Assembly (NCBI RefSeq): GCF_000348985.1
Contig: NC_035930.1
Span: 496,001 to 560,000, forward strand
Direction of reading: 5' to 3'
Source: Huiozyma naganishii CBS 8797
Taxonomy: Eukaryota > Ascomycota > Saccharomycetes > Saccharomycetales > Saccharomycetaceae
DNA length: 64,000 bases
The notes under the pieces were generated by a model. It was not told the DNA's origin. It saw only the letters and a program-made list of their open reading frames with translations, and did no database searches. How positions within the stretch are numbered: position 1 is the first letter of the stretch; every line of letters starts with the position of its first letter. Of the stretch, positions 1 through 9,370 are shown one piece after another. The translations under genes and the position numbers were made by a program.

Positions 1-119
1 TTCGTACACAGTGATGATAATACAATTGGGGCTCACACTGAGGTAGTCTATGCCCTCCCCATGTATCTATCTATATATATGTCTACGTATATATAGTTTT
101 GCCTTGCCAGCTTGGGACG

Positions 120-1847
120 TTATATTCTGCCATTTGCGAGAAGTGTCCCCAGGTTCTCAAACAGAATTGCTTCATTATCTTTGTAGAACTGCGATCTTCT
201 AACGGTATCCTCGTTGAAGCCTTCATCCCCCGATAGAACTTTGAGAGCGTTTGCCGAGGATTCAATGTATTCTTGCAAAAATGGCACCGGGTTCTGTGCC
301 AATTTATTGAAGAATTGGTATTTGTTAGCGGTATCGTTTAGTTGTAACTGTAAAGTGGTGATTTGCTTATCCATCTCGGCAAAGCGAGGTTTTAGATCTG
401 CGTTCCTATCATCCAGTGCGTTCAGCAACTGTAACCCATCAGCCGGTAAGTTTGCGGAGCCTGATGCGTTGCCCTGCAGCCCAGCAATATCTGGTACCTC
501 TATGTCGAACACTACTTCACCGTATGTGGATGACTTATCAACTCTGACTTTATAGTCCAGCCTGATGGGGCTAATAGGGTGGATATGCGAGTTGACTAGC
601 GGCAAAAACTCGGTTAACTTCATCGTTTTCTTGGAGTCCTGTAGAGGTTCAGCGGTCTCGTCACCAGTCATATTTACGTCTCCATCTCTGTCGGCGCCCT
701 GTAAGTCCTGTGGAAGCAACGTTGCTAGGAAATCATCTAGTTGCACAATGGTCCTTTCACCGTTCTTATTCTCTGATTCGTCGTCTAGCAAATGCCCCCC
801 CGTTGGCAGCACACCATTGCTGCTTAAGAGGTTGTTTATCAAAATATATTTGTACAGGGAGTACACTGCATCGTGCAGCGACCCTCTGGATTTCCCAATG
901 ATGGAGGAAAGTTCTTTGGAGTACTCTAGTTGGTGTCCCGTTACACCTTTAGGTTGGATTGTGACTGTACAGTCAACGTTTTCTGTACCTGGTCTTTTGA
1001 CATCCAAACCATCAAATTCCACTGGGTTCTTTGGATCGAAATGCCATTCGACCGCGTCGATTATCTGTGTGGTATCTTCCTGTGGTTGTGCAAGTGGAAC
1101 CTTGGGTTCAGCTGGTTGTTGTCTTTCATCAGGCTGAGTCTGCATGTTGTTAGTGGTGCCATCATTGAGGAAGCTCTCGGACACATCTGGCTGAGTATTC
1201 TGTGTTGTAATAGAGTTACTGGCGCCCGTAACCTCTTCCTCTCTCTCTTCATCCTGTTTCACTTCAATCTTTTTGAAATCGACAGCGATATCCTGTATAA
1301 AGGAGGAAAACTTAGCTCTTTCAGGACTCTCCCCCGATGTATCATCGATCAGTCTACCCTCAATCCGCAGAGTCCAAGAGGGTTCCGTAGATTTTTCCTC
1401 CGGTTTCTCTGTTGCATCTTCCTTAGTGCTTTCTTTACTCTGCTGCTGCTGCCAAGGTTGGTTTTCCGCAATATTGGACACAAATATACGTAAATATCTC
1501 ACTTGGTCCTTATCATAATGACTAAAGGAACTCTGTGGCTGTTTCGAGTTGTTATTCCATTGAGAGATGCTCTGATACAGGTCCACTTTCTTTCTCGCTA
1601 AATATACATCCAGTTTTTTTTCCGCTTCCAGTAGTTGCTGGTAGGAACCCAGTTCTGGAATTAGATCGATCAAATAGGATGGTGCATAACTGCTTGTTGG
1701 ATGGATCGTACGCATTGGATTAACCTGTTGGTTAGTTTGTAATTGTGCGGAGGAGGGTTTAGGGCCCGCATTCAATGGCACACCGCCGCCATTGCTTTTC
1801 ATCCCCAGACCTGCATTAAACTTACTATTACTCGCTGAGCGGGACAT
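120..1847 (-). CDS. SNF12: SWI/SNF chromatin-remodelling subunit Snf12 (BAF60/SMARCD type)
   Basis: 575 residues from an ATG at 1847. Homologue of yeast Snf12/Swp73, the BAF60-type subunit of the SWI/SNF nucleosome remodeller, a nuclear complex. Visible landmarks are an N-terminal block IPELGSYQQLLEAEKKLD, then YLRIFVSNIAENQPWQ followed by a TLRIEGRL segment, a SWIB-like middle region following FDGLDVKRPG (residue about 270 onward), and a C-terminal VLSGDEGFNEDTVRRS block that is nearly invariant in Snf12. Low-complexity acidic and Gln-rich stretches separate the conserved blocks. RSC6 is the whole-genome-duplication partner of SNF12 in S. cerevisiae; the length (S. cerevisiae Snf12 about 566, Rsc6 about 483) and the C-terminus favour SNF12. 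The neighbour at 2227-3456 is also a chromosome XIV-type gene. MRPL50, which lies between the two in S. cerevisiae, is missing. Confidence 0.93.
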   Translation of the reverse strand: MSRSASNSKFNAGLGMKSNGGGVPLNAGPKPSSAQLQTNQQVNPMRTIHPTSSYAPSYLIDLIPELGSYQQLLEAEKKLDVYLARKKVDLYQSISQWNNNSKQPQSSFSHYDKDQVRYLRIFVSNIAENQPWQQQQSKESTKEDATEKPEEKSTEPSWTLRIEGRLIDDTSGESPERAKFSSFIQDIAVDFKKIEVKQDEEREEEVTGASNSITTQNTQPDVSESFLNDGTTNNMQTQPDERQQPAEPKVPLAQPQEDTTQIIDAVEWHFDPKNPVEFDGLDVKRPGTENVDCTVTIQPKGVTGHQLEYSKELSSIIGKSRGSLHDAVYSLYKYILINNLLSSNGVLPTGGHLLDDESENKNGERTIVQLDDFLATLLPQDLQGADRDGDVNMTGDETAEPLQDSKKTMKLTEFLPLVNSHIHPISPIRLDYKVRVDKSSTYGEVVFDIEVPDIAGLQGNASGSANLPADGLQLLNALDDRNADLKPRFAEMDKQITTLQLQLNDTANKYQFFNKLAQNPVPFLQEYIESSANALKVLSGDEGFNEDTVRRSQFYKDNEAILFENLGTLLANGRI

Positions 1848-2226
1848 CCTTGAAAGCTTCCGTTAATCGCAATCTCTCTTTGTCCCTCTTAACTGCAATC
1901 CACAGCGCAGTGTCTTCAAATTTCACTTGCAATTCTCGAATATTTTTCTGTTGTTTTTTTCGTCGTCAGAAAACGCGAATTTGAGTAAAAGGCCACCACG
2001 TGACAGTTAGGTTCACAGCGTGAACAGCCATGACACCTGGAACAACTCGCTCATATCTGATCTGTAGAGGCTACTGATCTTCGTATACTATATTTTTGTT
2101 TTTGAACTACCTTCTGTGACATAATATTTATAAAGAGTTCTTTTGGAGGGATAACAATAAAGAAAAAAGAAAGGAGGGAAGCTGGGATCTGGGATATCGT
2201 CAAATGCTCGACGAACCCTGTGCAAA
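1848..2226. promoter_or_regulatory. SNF12 promoter with a CACGTGAC (Cbf1-type) site
   Basis: 379 bases without a gene, upstream of SNF12 and downstream of the YNR021W homologue. The palindrome CACGTG lies at 1997-2002, followed by AC, so the reverse strand reads GTCACGTG, the preferred Cbf1 core. It is 150 bases upstream of the SNF12 start. No relic of MRPL50 (YNR022C), expected here from S. cerevisiae order, was recognised. Confidence 0.5.
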
Positions 2227-3456
2227 TCACTGCATTCTGGTCCGTTGTTTGTTTCTCAAACGTCTCTCTCTCTTTTCCTTCATTTTTTGATCGCTTTTCT
2301 CTAGGTTGCCCGATTTCTTCAATTCACGTCTCTTCTCCTTCTCGGCCTCCTTCTTATCTTCCAGAGCCTTCTCCGCTGCTATCTTTTTAGCATTTTTGAC
2401 AATCTTGGACAGCTCCTGTTGACGCGTGGCCTTGGTCTTCTTCAGCATATCAGGAGTGATGAACACAGTGGAAGATTTCTGGACAAGGTCCTTAGTGAAG
2501 TTGTCAAAGACCTCTACAGCAGCAACAACGACGTCGTTGACTAACTTAAGGTCTTTCTTTGAAGTGGGCACTTTACAACGGATCACACAACGTGGCTGCT
2601 GTTTCGAGTTCCATTCTTGTTCCGTCTCTGGCTTTTGGGCTGGCAGGTCGGTGAAACTTATGAATTCTAACAAGTGAGTGACCTTGGCTAGAACCTCTTC
2701 GTTGAAGGTTGGCTTAGCGTACTTGTAGATAAAATCGTTCAATTGGTTCGTCTCAGACATGAAAGCGTATTCCCTTGGCAATTTGTCATTCTCTGTCACA
2801 TGCGTCAAAGACAGGAAGTAGTTTTTGTTACGAACCTCGGTCATGACAGACTTGTTGACGATGGAAGTGGTGAACTTGAAATTACCCAAGAGTTCATTGG
2901 CATTCCCGTTAACTTTAGCTTCGTCGCTACCGACGTAGACCCCGTTAGGCTGTAGAATCACCTCGCAATACTCTTCCAAATGGTCGAACTTCAAGCTTGG
3001 AAGGAAGAACCCAATTAAGAAATCAATTGACAGATTGACAGGATTGTTACGACCAAATAAATGCAATTGGACGTTAACACTGGAAATGGAGGAGCGACCA
3101 GTTGCGAAAGTGGTAAACCAGGTGTGAAGGTGTTGGTCCAAATACATCTTGCGACCGTTTGGGTCTGAGGTGGCCAATCCAACCCGGGAAAACCCAAGGT
3201 TGTTCTTCAAAACAGCATGGATTGAATCGAAAAACTTGTCTGCACGAGACAGATTCATTGAAACACCAATTCTATAGGTGATGAACATGAATAGAACAAT
3301 ACCGACAGAGAACATTTCGAACGTCCAATTGTAAAGTTTTAATCTCTGAACGAATCCCATGGCAGTTAGTTCCTCATAGGACAATGCATTATAATTAGCA
3401 TTCAATGAATTCACAGTTTCCATAAAGGAGGTCAGCGGACCTAATAGGGCAGACAT
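2227..3456 (-). CDS. YNR021W homologue, CCDC47-family ER membrane protein
   Basis: 409 residues from an ATG at 3456; S. cerevisiae Ynr021w is about 404. One strong transmembrane segment lies at residues about 45-64 (SVGIVLFMFITYRIG). It is followed by the conserved cytosolic domain (VGLATSDPNGRKMYLDQHLH, then FDHLEEYCEVILQPNGVYVG) and a highly charged Lys/Arg/Glu-rich C-terminal tail from about residue 335 with coiled-coil character and a basic end. This is the CCDC47/calumin (PAT10-family) architecture. The human relative belongs to the ER PAT complex acting at ribosome-bound translocons, and the basic tail would suit ribosome contact. The function in this yeast is inferred from the family. 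Confidence 0.88.
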   Translation of the reverse strand: MSALLGPLTSFMETVNSLNANYNALSYEELTAMGFVQRLKLYNWTFEMFSVGIVLFMFITYRIGVSMNLSRADKFFDSIHAVLKNNLGFSRVGLATSDPNGRKMYLDQHLHTWFTTFATGRSSISSVNVQLHLFGRNNPVNLSIDFLIGFFLPSLKFDHLEEYCEVILQPNGVYVGSDEAKVNGNANELLGNFKFTTSIVNKSVMTEVRNKNYFLSLTHVTENDKLPREYAFMSETNQLNDFIYKYAKPTFNEEVLAKVTHLLEFISFTDLPAQKPETEQEWNSKQQPRCVIRCKVPTSKKDLKLVNDVVVAAVEVFDNFTKDLVQKSSTVFITPDMLKKTKATRQQELSKIVKNAKKIAAEKALEDKKEAEKEKRRELKKSGNLEKSDQKMKEKRERRLRNKQRTRMQ

Positions 3457-3720
3457 GGCGGAATGCAGGCTTGGTTTACTTCTTCAATTGCTTTCTTCAG
3501 CAGCGTCAGGTCTTTTCTGTTGAAGATTGCCATTTTTTCACTTTTTTGACAATTGTGTTTTTTTCTTCAGTTTTGCTTATGAAATCTCATAGCGCCGTAG
3601 CATCACCGTTAGCTGCAAACAGTCGCATCCAAATACTTCTCCTTTGACTCGGACGCTAACTTTGTTCAAATATATATACGTCTTGATTTAAAATGTGGGA
3701 TATATGAGAAAGTACACTAA

Positions 3721-4365
3721 TTATCGTCTCCGTTTGGTGTCCGGTTCCTCATCATGGGATTCCGTTGAACCATCTAGTATCTGGGACGATCTGATCATCT
3801 CTCTAATGTAGTTCTCAAGCTCCTGCTCAGCGTTATCACCTTGAATAATTTCCTCTAGTTTTTTCCTACGCGCCAGCGATTCCTCGTCCAAGTCGTCAAA
3901 TGCAGTCTCATTTTGAAGAGTATAATGTATATTATCCTTGAATTGGGCCAGTTCGTCTTTGTCGATACCAAAACTGTCCGTTTGTAGCGGAATACCACAT
4001 TTCAGTTTCATGTATTCTATTAGATCCGGATCTTCTGCATTTTCCTCAAATACTTGTAATGCAGTCTTTCCCTCATTATTGGTCAAATTGTAGGCACCAT
4101 TCAATTCTTCGATAATGAAAGTAGCAGTGGCGACATCTTCTATGTGATGCAACGGCGTGTCTCCGTCAGCATCTCTAATGTTGATGTCACCGTCGTACTC
4201 TCGACATAGAGTCCGAAGCATATCGATGTGTCCATATGCAGCAGCTGCGTGAATCGGTGTATAACCATTCGGATCTGCAGAGTTAGCCGTCAGCCCAGTG
4301 GAGTCGGTTAAAAAAGATTTGACTACGTCTAGTCTGCCGTCACTTGCTGCTACCCATATATTCAT
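3721..4365 (-). CDS. Ankyrin-repeat protein, YCR051W homologue
   Basis: 214 residues from an ATG at 4365; S. cerevisiae Ycr051w is about 222. Three to four ankyrin repeats fill residues 1-130, with typical cores GYTPIHAAAAYGHIDML, GDTPLHHIEDV and EGKTALQVFEENAEDPDLI. An acidic helical region follows and the protein ends in a short basic run, DTKRRR. No catalytic domain is seen; small ankyrin proteins of this type act as protein-binding adaptors or chaperones (Yar1 for ribosomal protein Rps3 is one known case). Its promoter carries PAC-like and RRPE-like elements, hinting at co-expression with ribosome-biogenesis genes. It is a chromosome III-type gene beside chromosome XIV-type genes. Confidence 0.88.
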   Translation of the reverse strand: MNIWVAASDGRLDVVKSFLTDSTGLTANSADPNGYTPIHAAAAYGHIDMLRTLCREYDGDINIRDADGDTPLHHIEDVATATFIIEELNGAYNLTNNEGKTALQVFEENAEDPDLIEYMKLKCGIPLQTDSFGIDKDELAQFKDNIHYTLQNETAFDDLDEESLARRKKLEEIIQGDNAEQELENYIREMIRSSQILDGSTESHDEEPDTKRRR

Positions 4366-4434
4366 TACCGTTATGATTTCTTGTATGGTTTGTGCTGTAC
4401 CGTAGCTAGTTCTACACTCATTAAAGAACTTCTC

Positions 4435-4464
4435 CGATGAGATTTAAATTTGGGAAAAAATTTT
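4435..4464. promoter_or_regulatory. PAC-like and RRPE-like elements upstream of the ankyrin gene
   Basis: CGATGAGAT at 4435-4443 matches PAC (GCGATGAG) except for its first base, and AAAAAATTTT at 4455-4464 matches the RRPE core. They lie 70-100 bases upstream of the 4365 start, the spacing usual for ribosome-biogenesis promoters. Motifs are seen directly; function is inferred. Confidence 0.4.
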
Positions 4465-4581
4465 ATGATAAAAACGATGTTATTATTACTGACTCTCGAA
4501 AGCTTCAAGGCGCTGCTTGTAGAGTTTGAGAAGACCATGATTTACAAAAAAACATATACAAACATCTTTAAACATAAACTG

Positions 4582-4606
4582 TATATATATATATATATAT
4601 ATATAT
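4582..4606. repeat. (TA)n microsatellite between ARE1/2 and the ankyrin gene
   Basis: An uninterrupted TA dinucleotide run of about 12 units near the 3' end of ARE1/2. TA-rich runs commonly serve as polyadenylation efficiency elements in yeast 3' regions. Confidence 0.7.
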
Positions 4607-4642
4607 CGCGTTAAATCACTTTTCAAGTCGGTCTCATCTACT

Positions 4643-6460
4643 TCAGTAAATTATGTATAAGCAGGTGATAACCGAGGGGCCAGTACAAACACCAAATATG
4701 AAAAGAATGTTCAAAAGGGCGTGCTGACCCTTTAATGGTGGGAAGGAGCACATGTAGGTCATTGGCAATTGCGATAATTGGAATAGGAACAAATAAGGTC
4801 TGAACCGCTGGTAGATGACGTACATGGACAATTCATGGAATATTGCACTCAAAACAAACGTGAAGATAGTGGCTTGAAGTTTACCCCATTTGAAATGGTT
4901 CATAGAACTGTGGTAAACGTGTCTCAATAAAAATTTGTGCACCGGGACGTTCCAAATACGAGAAAACTCGGACCATATGACGCAATTCCACCAATCACCG
5001 TAGAAGTAACGGTCTGCAAACATTGTCAATTCAGAAAAGAAGTTCAAGATCGCGTCCCAAATCAGATAGAACGTCAAAAGGTATAAAATTGTCATCCCTG
5101 GGATTAATTCCGCTAGCAGATAGAAAAATTCCTTTGTACTGGTAGCAAGGTCGGGCCACGTAGTCTGACGCATTTCTGTTGCCCTCATGCAGGCAGGGTA
5201 GACAAATAGTTGGGCACACATCATCATCAAAAATATAATACCAAAAATGGCACACATTTTTTCGAGGACGTACCACCACCTTATTCTTTTGGTTCTTGGA
5301 TATTCGACTTGATAAACTACAGTGGGGAATAAAGTGAATAAGAAATAGTTTCTTAAGGAGATATTGTCAGGGAATTTCACAGACGTCGACTGAGTGGTTA
5401 GTTCGTACTCACAGAAGTTTCTGCTTCTTTCAAGTGTCTCGGTCAATTGTGTGGATGCCGTGTCTTTACATTTTGCTAGTGCCTTCGTCGAATACTCGTA
5501 TTCCCTTTTGATATTCCATAGGTAGCCGTTGAAAAATGAAAAGGAGTGCATTTTCATAATGAAGACAATTGAGTGGAGGAAGAAGAAGATCCTGGAGATC
5601 CAGTTCAGGCAAAAGACGTTGTGGGCCAGATGATTGAAAAAGAAAACATGGAAGAGCTCCAAGACAACAACAAGATATCTTCCCAATGGGTTCCAGCTTA
5701 TAACGTTATATTTGACCAGCCATTGAATTGGAACCACTATGAAACTAGTGGCCCACATTGCAGCGTCTAGGGGCCAGACAATCTGCCATTTTTCCGTCAT
5801 CAAATTCCAAATGAAGATATGTTTCAAGTCCCCATCATGGAACACATAGTAGTCAACCATACCTCTAATGGCGATCCATCCAAATATCATCCACATCATA
5901 ATGTAAAGACCAGTGAAGTCAAATTCCAACCGTGGGATGGCTACTTTGTCCTTCCCCTCCAAACTCTCAGCTTTTTTAAGGTCATCTTTTATTTCCCTCT
6001 TGACCTTTTCAAACGCCTTAATCTGTTTCTCCAACACTGGACCCTCGAATGTGGATATTAGTGGTGTTGCAATAGCGTCATCCAGTAGAGTCGGTCTTTG
6101 GTCGAAATCAACGTCTGAGAAAAATGAAATTGCCGTGTTAGTGTCCCTCTTGTACCTTCTCTTTTCAATGTTGTGCAGACTCGTCAGGTAACGTTTCAGC
6201 ATCTCATCCTCAATCTCAACTTTCTTCTCTTCCGTCAGAACTTCATCTTTAGACTTGCTCGTTTCCTCAGAGCTTGCGATACTTGCATCACTGTTGCGAT
6301 CGCTCCCCTCATTTTCCTCCTCGGCATCGGCCTCACCAGGCAAATCGGGGACAGGCTTATCATAAACAATCGATCTCCGTCTCTCAAGGTTATCCAAAGA
6401 GTTCAGCCTCTGAATGCGAAGAAACTCTTCATCCTCGAGCAGTTCTTTCTCTTCACTCAT
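4643..6460 (-). CDS. ARE1/ARE2: Acyl-CoA:sterol O-acyltransferase (ACAT/MBOAT family), ARE1/ARE2 type
   Basis: 605 residues from an ATG at 6460. Multi-pass ER enzyme that esterifies ergosterol with fatty acyl-CoA for storage in lipid droplets. The N-terminal about 185 residues are hydrophilic and acidic, as in yeast Are proteins. Many hydrophobic segments follow (for example IMMWMIFGWIAIRGMVDYYV and VLFLMMMCAQLFVYPAC-like blocks). The ACAT signature FYGDWWN lies near residue 487, and the predicted catalytic histidine is in SAIFHELSMYV near residue 541. Length lies between S. cerevisiae Are1 (610) and Are2 (642). Only one copy is seen, at a position equivalent to both YCR048W and YNR019W, so which ohnologue it represents cannot be settled. 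It is divergent from BUD23. Confidence 0.95.
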   Translation of the reverse strand: MSEEKELLEDEEFLRIQRLNSLDNLERRRSIVYDKPVPDLPGEADAEEENEGSDRNSDASIASSEETSKSKDEVLTEEKKVEIEDEMLKRYLTSLHNIEKRRYKRDTNTAISFFSDVDFDQRPTLLDDAIATPLISTFEGPVLEKQIKAFEKVKREIKDDLKKAESLEGKDKVAIPRLEFDFTGLYIMMWMIFGWIAIRGMVDYYVFHDGDLKHIFIWNLMTEKWQIVWPLDAAMWATSFIVVPIQWLVKYNVISWNPLGRYLVVVLELFHVFFFNHLAHNVFCLNWISRIFFFLHSIVFIMKMHSFSFFNGYLWNIKREYEYSTKALAKCKDTASTQLTETLERSRNFCEYELTTQSTSVKFPDNISLRNYFLFTLFPTVVYQVEYPRTKRIRWWYVLEKMCAIFGIIFLMMMCAQLFVYPACMRATEMRQTTWPDLATSTKEFFYLLAELIPGMTILYLLTFYLIWDAILNFFSELTMFADRYFYGDWWNCVIWSEFSRIWNVPVHKFLLRHVYHSSMNHFKWGKLQATIFTFVLSAIFHELSMYVIYQRFRPYLFLFQLSQLPMTYMCSFPPLKGQHALLNILFIFGVCTGPSVITCLYIIY

Positions 6461-6832
6461 TTTCGTTTAGGCAATTATCGTGTGTGCCTTTCCAGAACAA
6501 AGAAACAATCGTTGAGTGTGCTTACCTTACGACCAAGATAAGTAACAACAAAAGGCCAAAGACACCCTGGAAATGAGGGCATAAGTGGAAAACAGCTTCG
6601 TACTTCCCTCCTTTCAAGAGAAACGTCAACCGTTCCCAGATCTGGTAAAGACGTAATAAGGTTCCCATTTCCCGTGTAAAGTGACGTTTAATTAAGTAAT
6701 CGATTTTTCTGAAAAGTTTTTTTTTTTTCACGATTTTGCTTAAGACATAGTGAGAGACTTTTGCGATGAGATGAGCATTGGAGAGTACGATTTGTTGCGT
6801 GCAGAGTACATACAGCATTATAATACACTAGC
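6461..6832. promoter_or_regulatory. ARE1/2-BUD23 divergent promoter with RRPE-like and PAC elements
   Basis: 372-base intergenic region shared by two divergent genes. TGAAAAGTTTTTT at 6710-6722 resembles RRPE, and GCGATGAGATGAG at 6763-6775 is a perfect PAC box, 58 bases upstream of the BUD23 start. This pair marks the ribosome-biogenesis regulon (Stb3 and Dot6/Tod6 sites) and fits BUD23's role in 40S maturation. Confidence 0.75.
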
Positions 6833-7660
6833 ATGTCTCGTCCCGAGGATTTGGCTCCACCGGAGATTTTCTACAATGATTCTGAGTCGAAGAAATACAC
6901 TGCATCGACCAGAGTACAGCATATCCAGGCGAAGATGACTCTGAGGGCTCTGGAGTTACTTAACATTCCGGCAAACAGTTTTGTGCTGGATGTTGGGTGT
7001 GGGTCCGGTCTCAGCGGTGAGATCCTCTCCGAGGAGGGCCATATGTGGTGTGGTCTTGATATATCGCCGAGCATGCTGGCCACCGGGCTTACAAGAGAGC
7101 TCGACGGTGACTTGATGTTGCAGGATATGGGTGTCGGAGTGCCGTTCCGTGCTGGGTCCTTCGATGCAGCTATTAGCATCAGTGCGATCCAATGGCTTTG
7201 TAACGCGGATACGTCGTACAATGATCCGAAAAGGCGTCTGATGAGGTTCTTCAACACGCTATTTTCGTCGCTCAGGAAAGGTGGGAAGTTTTGCGCTCAA
7301 TTCTACCCGAAAAACGACCAGCAAGTCGATGATATATTACAAGCTGCAAAAGTAGCTGGGTTCAGTGGTGGGTTGGTAATTGATGATCCAGAATCCAAGA
7401 AGAACAAGAAGTACTACTTGGTTCTAAGTTCTGGTGCACCAAGGGCAGACGAGAGCCAGGTTAACTTGGAAGGTGTTACCATGGATGAACAAGAAAGGTC
7501 ACTGCGCAACGCTCTGCAGAAAAGGAGAGCTAAGAATGGTAAAGAAATCGAGTCCAACAAGACTTACATTATGAGGAAAAAGGAACTCATGAAAAGACGT
7601 GGGAGGAAAGTCGCCATGGAGTCCAAATTCACAGGTAGAAAGAGAAGACCTCGCTTTTAA
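6833..7660 (+). CDS. BUD23: 18S rRNA (guanine-N7) methyltransferase Bud23
   Basis: 275 residues from an ATG at 6833, the same length as the S. cerevisiae protein. It methylates a conserved guanosine in 18S rRNA and is needed for small-subunit export; the active partner is Trm112. The class I SAM-methyltransferase motif I, VLDVGCGSG, is at residues 51-59, with motif II-like WCGLDISPSM and the family block AISISAIQWLCNAD. The C-terminal WBSCR22-type tail is strongly basic and ends in KFTGRKRRPRF. TRM112, near FPK1 in S. cerevisiae, is not in this window. The PAC/RRPE promoter supports the assignment. Downstream lies a long gene-poor region instead of the IMG1 neighbour seen in S. cerevisiae. 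Confidence 0.97.
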   Translation: MSRPEDLAPPEIFYNDSESKKYTASTRVQHIQAKMTLRALELLNIPANSFVLDVGCGSGLSGEILSEEGHMWCGLDISPSMLATGLTRELDGDLMLQDMGVGVPFRAGSFDAAISISAIQWLCNADTSYNDPKRRLMRFFNTLFSSLRKGGKFCAQFYPKNDQQVDDILQAAKVAGFSGGLVIDDPESKKNKKYYLVLSSGAPRADESQVNLEGVTMDEQERSLRNALQKRRAKNGKEIESNKTYIMRKKELMKRRGRKVAMESKFTGRKRRPRF

Positions 7661-9370
7661 AATCTTTCTGGGAGAGAGAGTGTTTGTGTTTATATATCCA
7701 AAATAATTGGAAGACAATTATCTTGTCTTCTTGTATGCATCAAATAGGTCATGCTGGGTTCAATAATATGTTCTAAGGAAACAGCCTCATACACCGTAAT
7801 GTTTTAAAGGCTTCTTTACTGTATATATTGGAATAAGCTCCCATGAAAATCAAAAGCGACTGGGTAACTAAGAGACTGCATTTTTCCTCACCTACATGAG
7901 TTGTTTATACCACTATTCTGAGAGCTTTAGCAGGCGAATGCAAAACAAAACAGTCGCACAGTACATAAATAACTCAAGAAAAGAAAAAATATCACCTCAT
8001 GCGCGTTGAGGCATGGGTATAGTTATCAAAGACGCCTCACAAAGAGGGCATCGAACGCAACAACTTTATACAACGAGACCACAGATGTAAGAGTTTTCTC
8101 TCAATTACAGTTCAAATCTACAAGAAAAATATAATACAGGCACATATTGTAAAAAATCTTTTGTTACCTGCGTTTAAACGAAAATTTGACGTATATAGAA
8201 CGAAACCGGAGCGCTTGGTTTTTACGAACAGGAAATGCCATTACAAGGAACCCCACTACTCTACCGAGATTTCGCGTGGTCGAATTCCTATTTGGGGAAT
8301 CGTGACCAGTAAGTAGTACACGCTTGTCTTCCCTGTTTGATTCTAACCAGGGTTATACGACATCTTGCGACGTGGGGAAAGAGGCACCAATTGTTTTTAT
8401 TTAGTTACTCCCAGACATAGCACAACTTCTTCGATTCAATTGGTACGAGTAATAAACCTCCGATTAGTTTTCTGCGAAGAGGGGAACAACTTGTCAAAAG
8501 AAAAGAAGAGTTAGCTAAGGTTTAACATCACCGACGGCCTCTTGGTAATAACATTGACCGTTTACATCTGCTTCTGTACCATTGGTGCGGCCAAAGGCAA
8601 GCACTATCGGGAACGTACAGGGAATGATGTGAGCTTCTCCATTCTCTAACAGGCGCCGTGTGGCGAGTGAATTATTTACAACGAACAAATTAGTTCTGTG
8701 TGCCAAATCAGCAAAAAATGATGTGGTTCTAAGGCAAAAAATTTCGTACAATAACGGGTAGTTTACTCTCAGTTTATTCTGGATTAACTACCGTACTATT
8801 ACAATAAAAAATTACACCAAATTGCATGCAACGGTGGTGTAAACCCGCAGTCAGAAAACTTTATTAGAACGAGCCATCTCATCATGTTTCTTTAAGAAAC
8901 CGTTAAGCTACCAGCCTTGCTTGATGCCTTTGTTCAATGGAGAGTCCTCGTACTTTACAACTCTGACACTTCTCAATAGATATGAAATTTGGAGACTACC
9001 CGGCCATCACAAGATGAATTTCGTGAATGTTGGATCCTTAAACGATGATCATACAAAGGATGCATTTGTCCATTGTTTGGAATCACTAAGCGTCAAATAA
9101 ACCAAACTTGAAAAAATGAGTCGCGTTTACGAGTACATGCGGCGATAATTGTTCTGAGTTTCTTCTAATTGCCAATTAATCTGAAAGGAACGAGTAACTG
9201 AAAAGAGTAATGGCGGAAACCTCGAGTCGCGATGGGACGTGTCACCCAGCTTAAGAAAGAGAGAGAGAGACTCAGTAAAATGGTGAACAGGCTTCATAGG
9301 TATATATTGGCAACGATGGATTTTCCCCAATACTAATTACTCACAAAAATTATGAAAGGGGCAGAGAGTA
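7661..9370. other. 1.7-kb gene-poor region upstream of the adhesin, with decayed ORF fragments
   Basis: No intact gene is recognised. Two open stretches look more protein-like than chance but have no ATG-initiated homologue I can name: a minus-strand fragment at about 8515-8780 containing TTSFFADLAHRTNLFVVNN, and a plus-strand fragment at 8843-9100 containing NRYEIWRLPGHHKMNFVNVG and ending in TAA. The length suits the long promoters typical of yeast flocculins and adhesins. A short GA-rich run occurs near 9256-9270. Confidence 0.4.
8843..9100 (+). pseudogene. Possible 3' fragment of an unidentified gene
   Basis: An 85-codon open stretch with no ATG near its 5' end (opened by a TAA at 8840-8842) that closes with TAA at 9098-9100. 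The translation reads as a plausible globular C-terminus (for example SSYFTTLTLLNRYEIWRLPG). I do not recognise the family. It could be the 3' remnant of a lost gene or a chance open frame. Confidence 0.25.
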
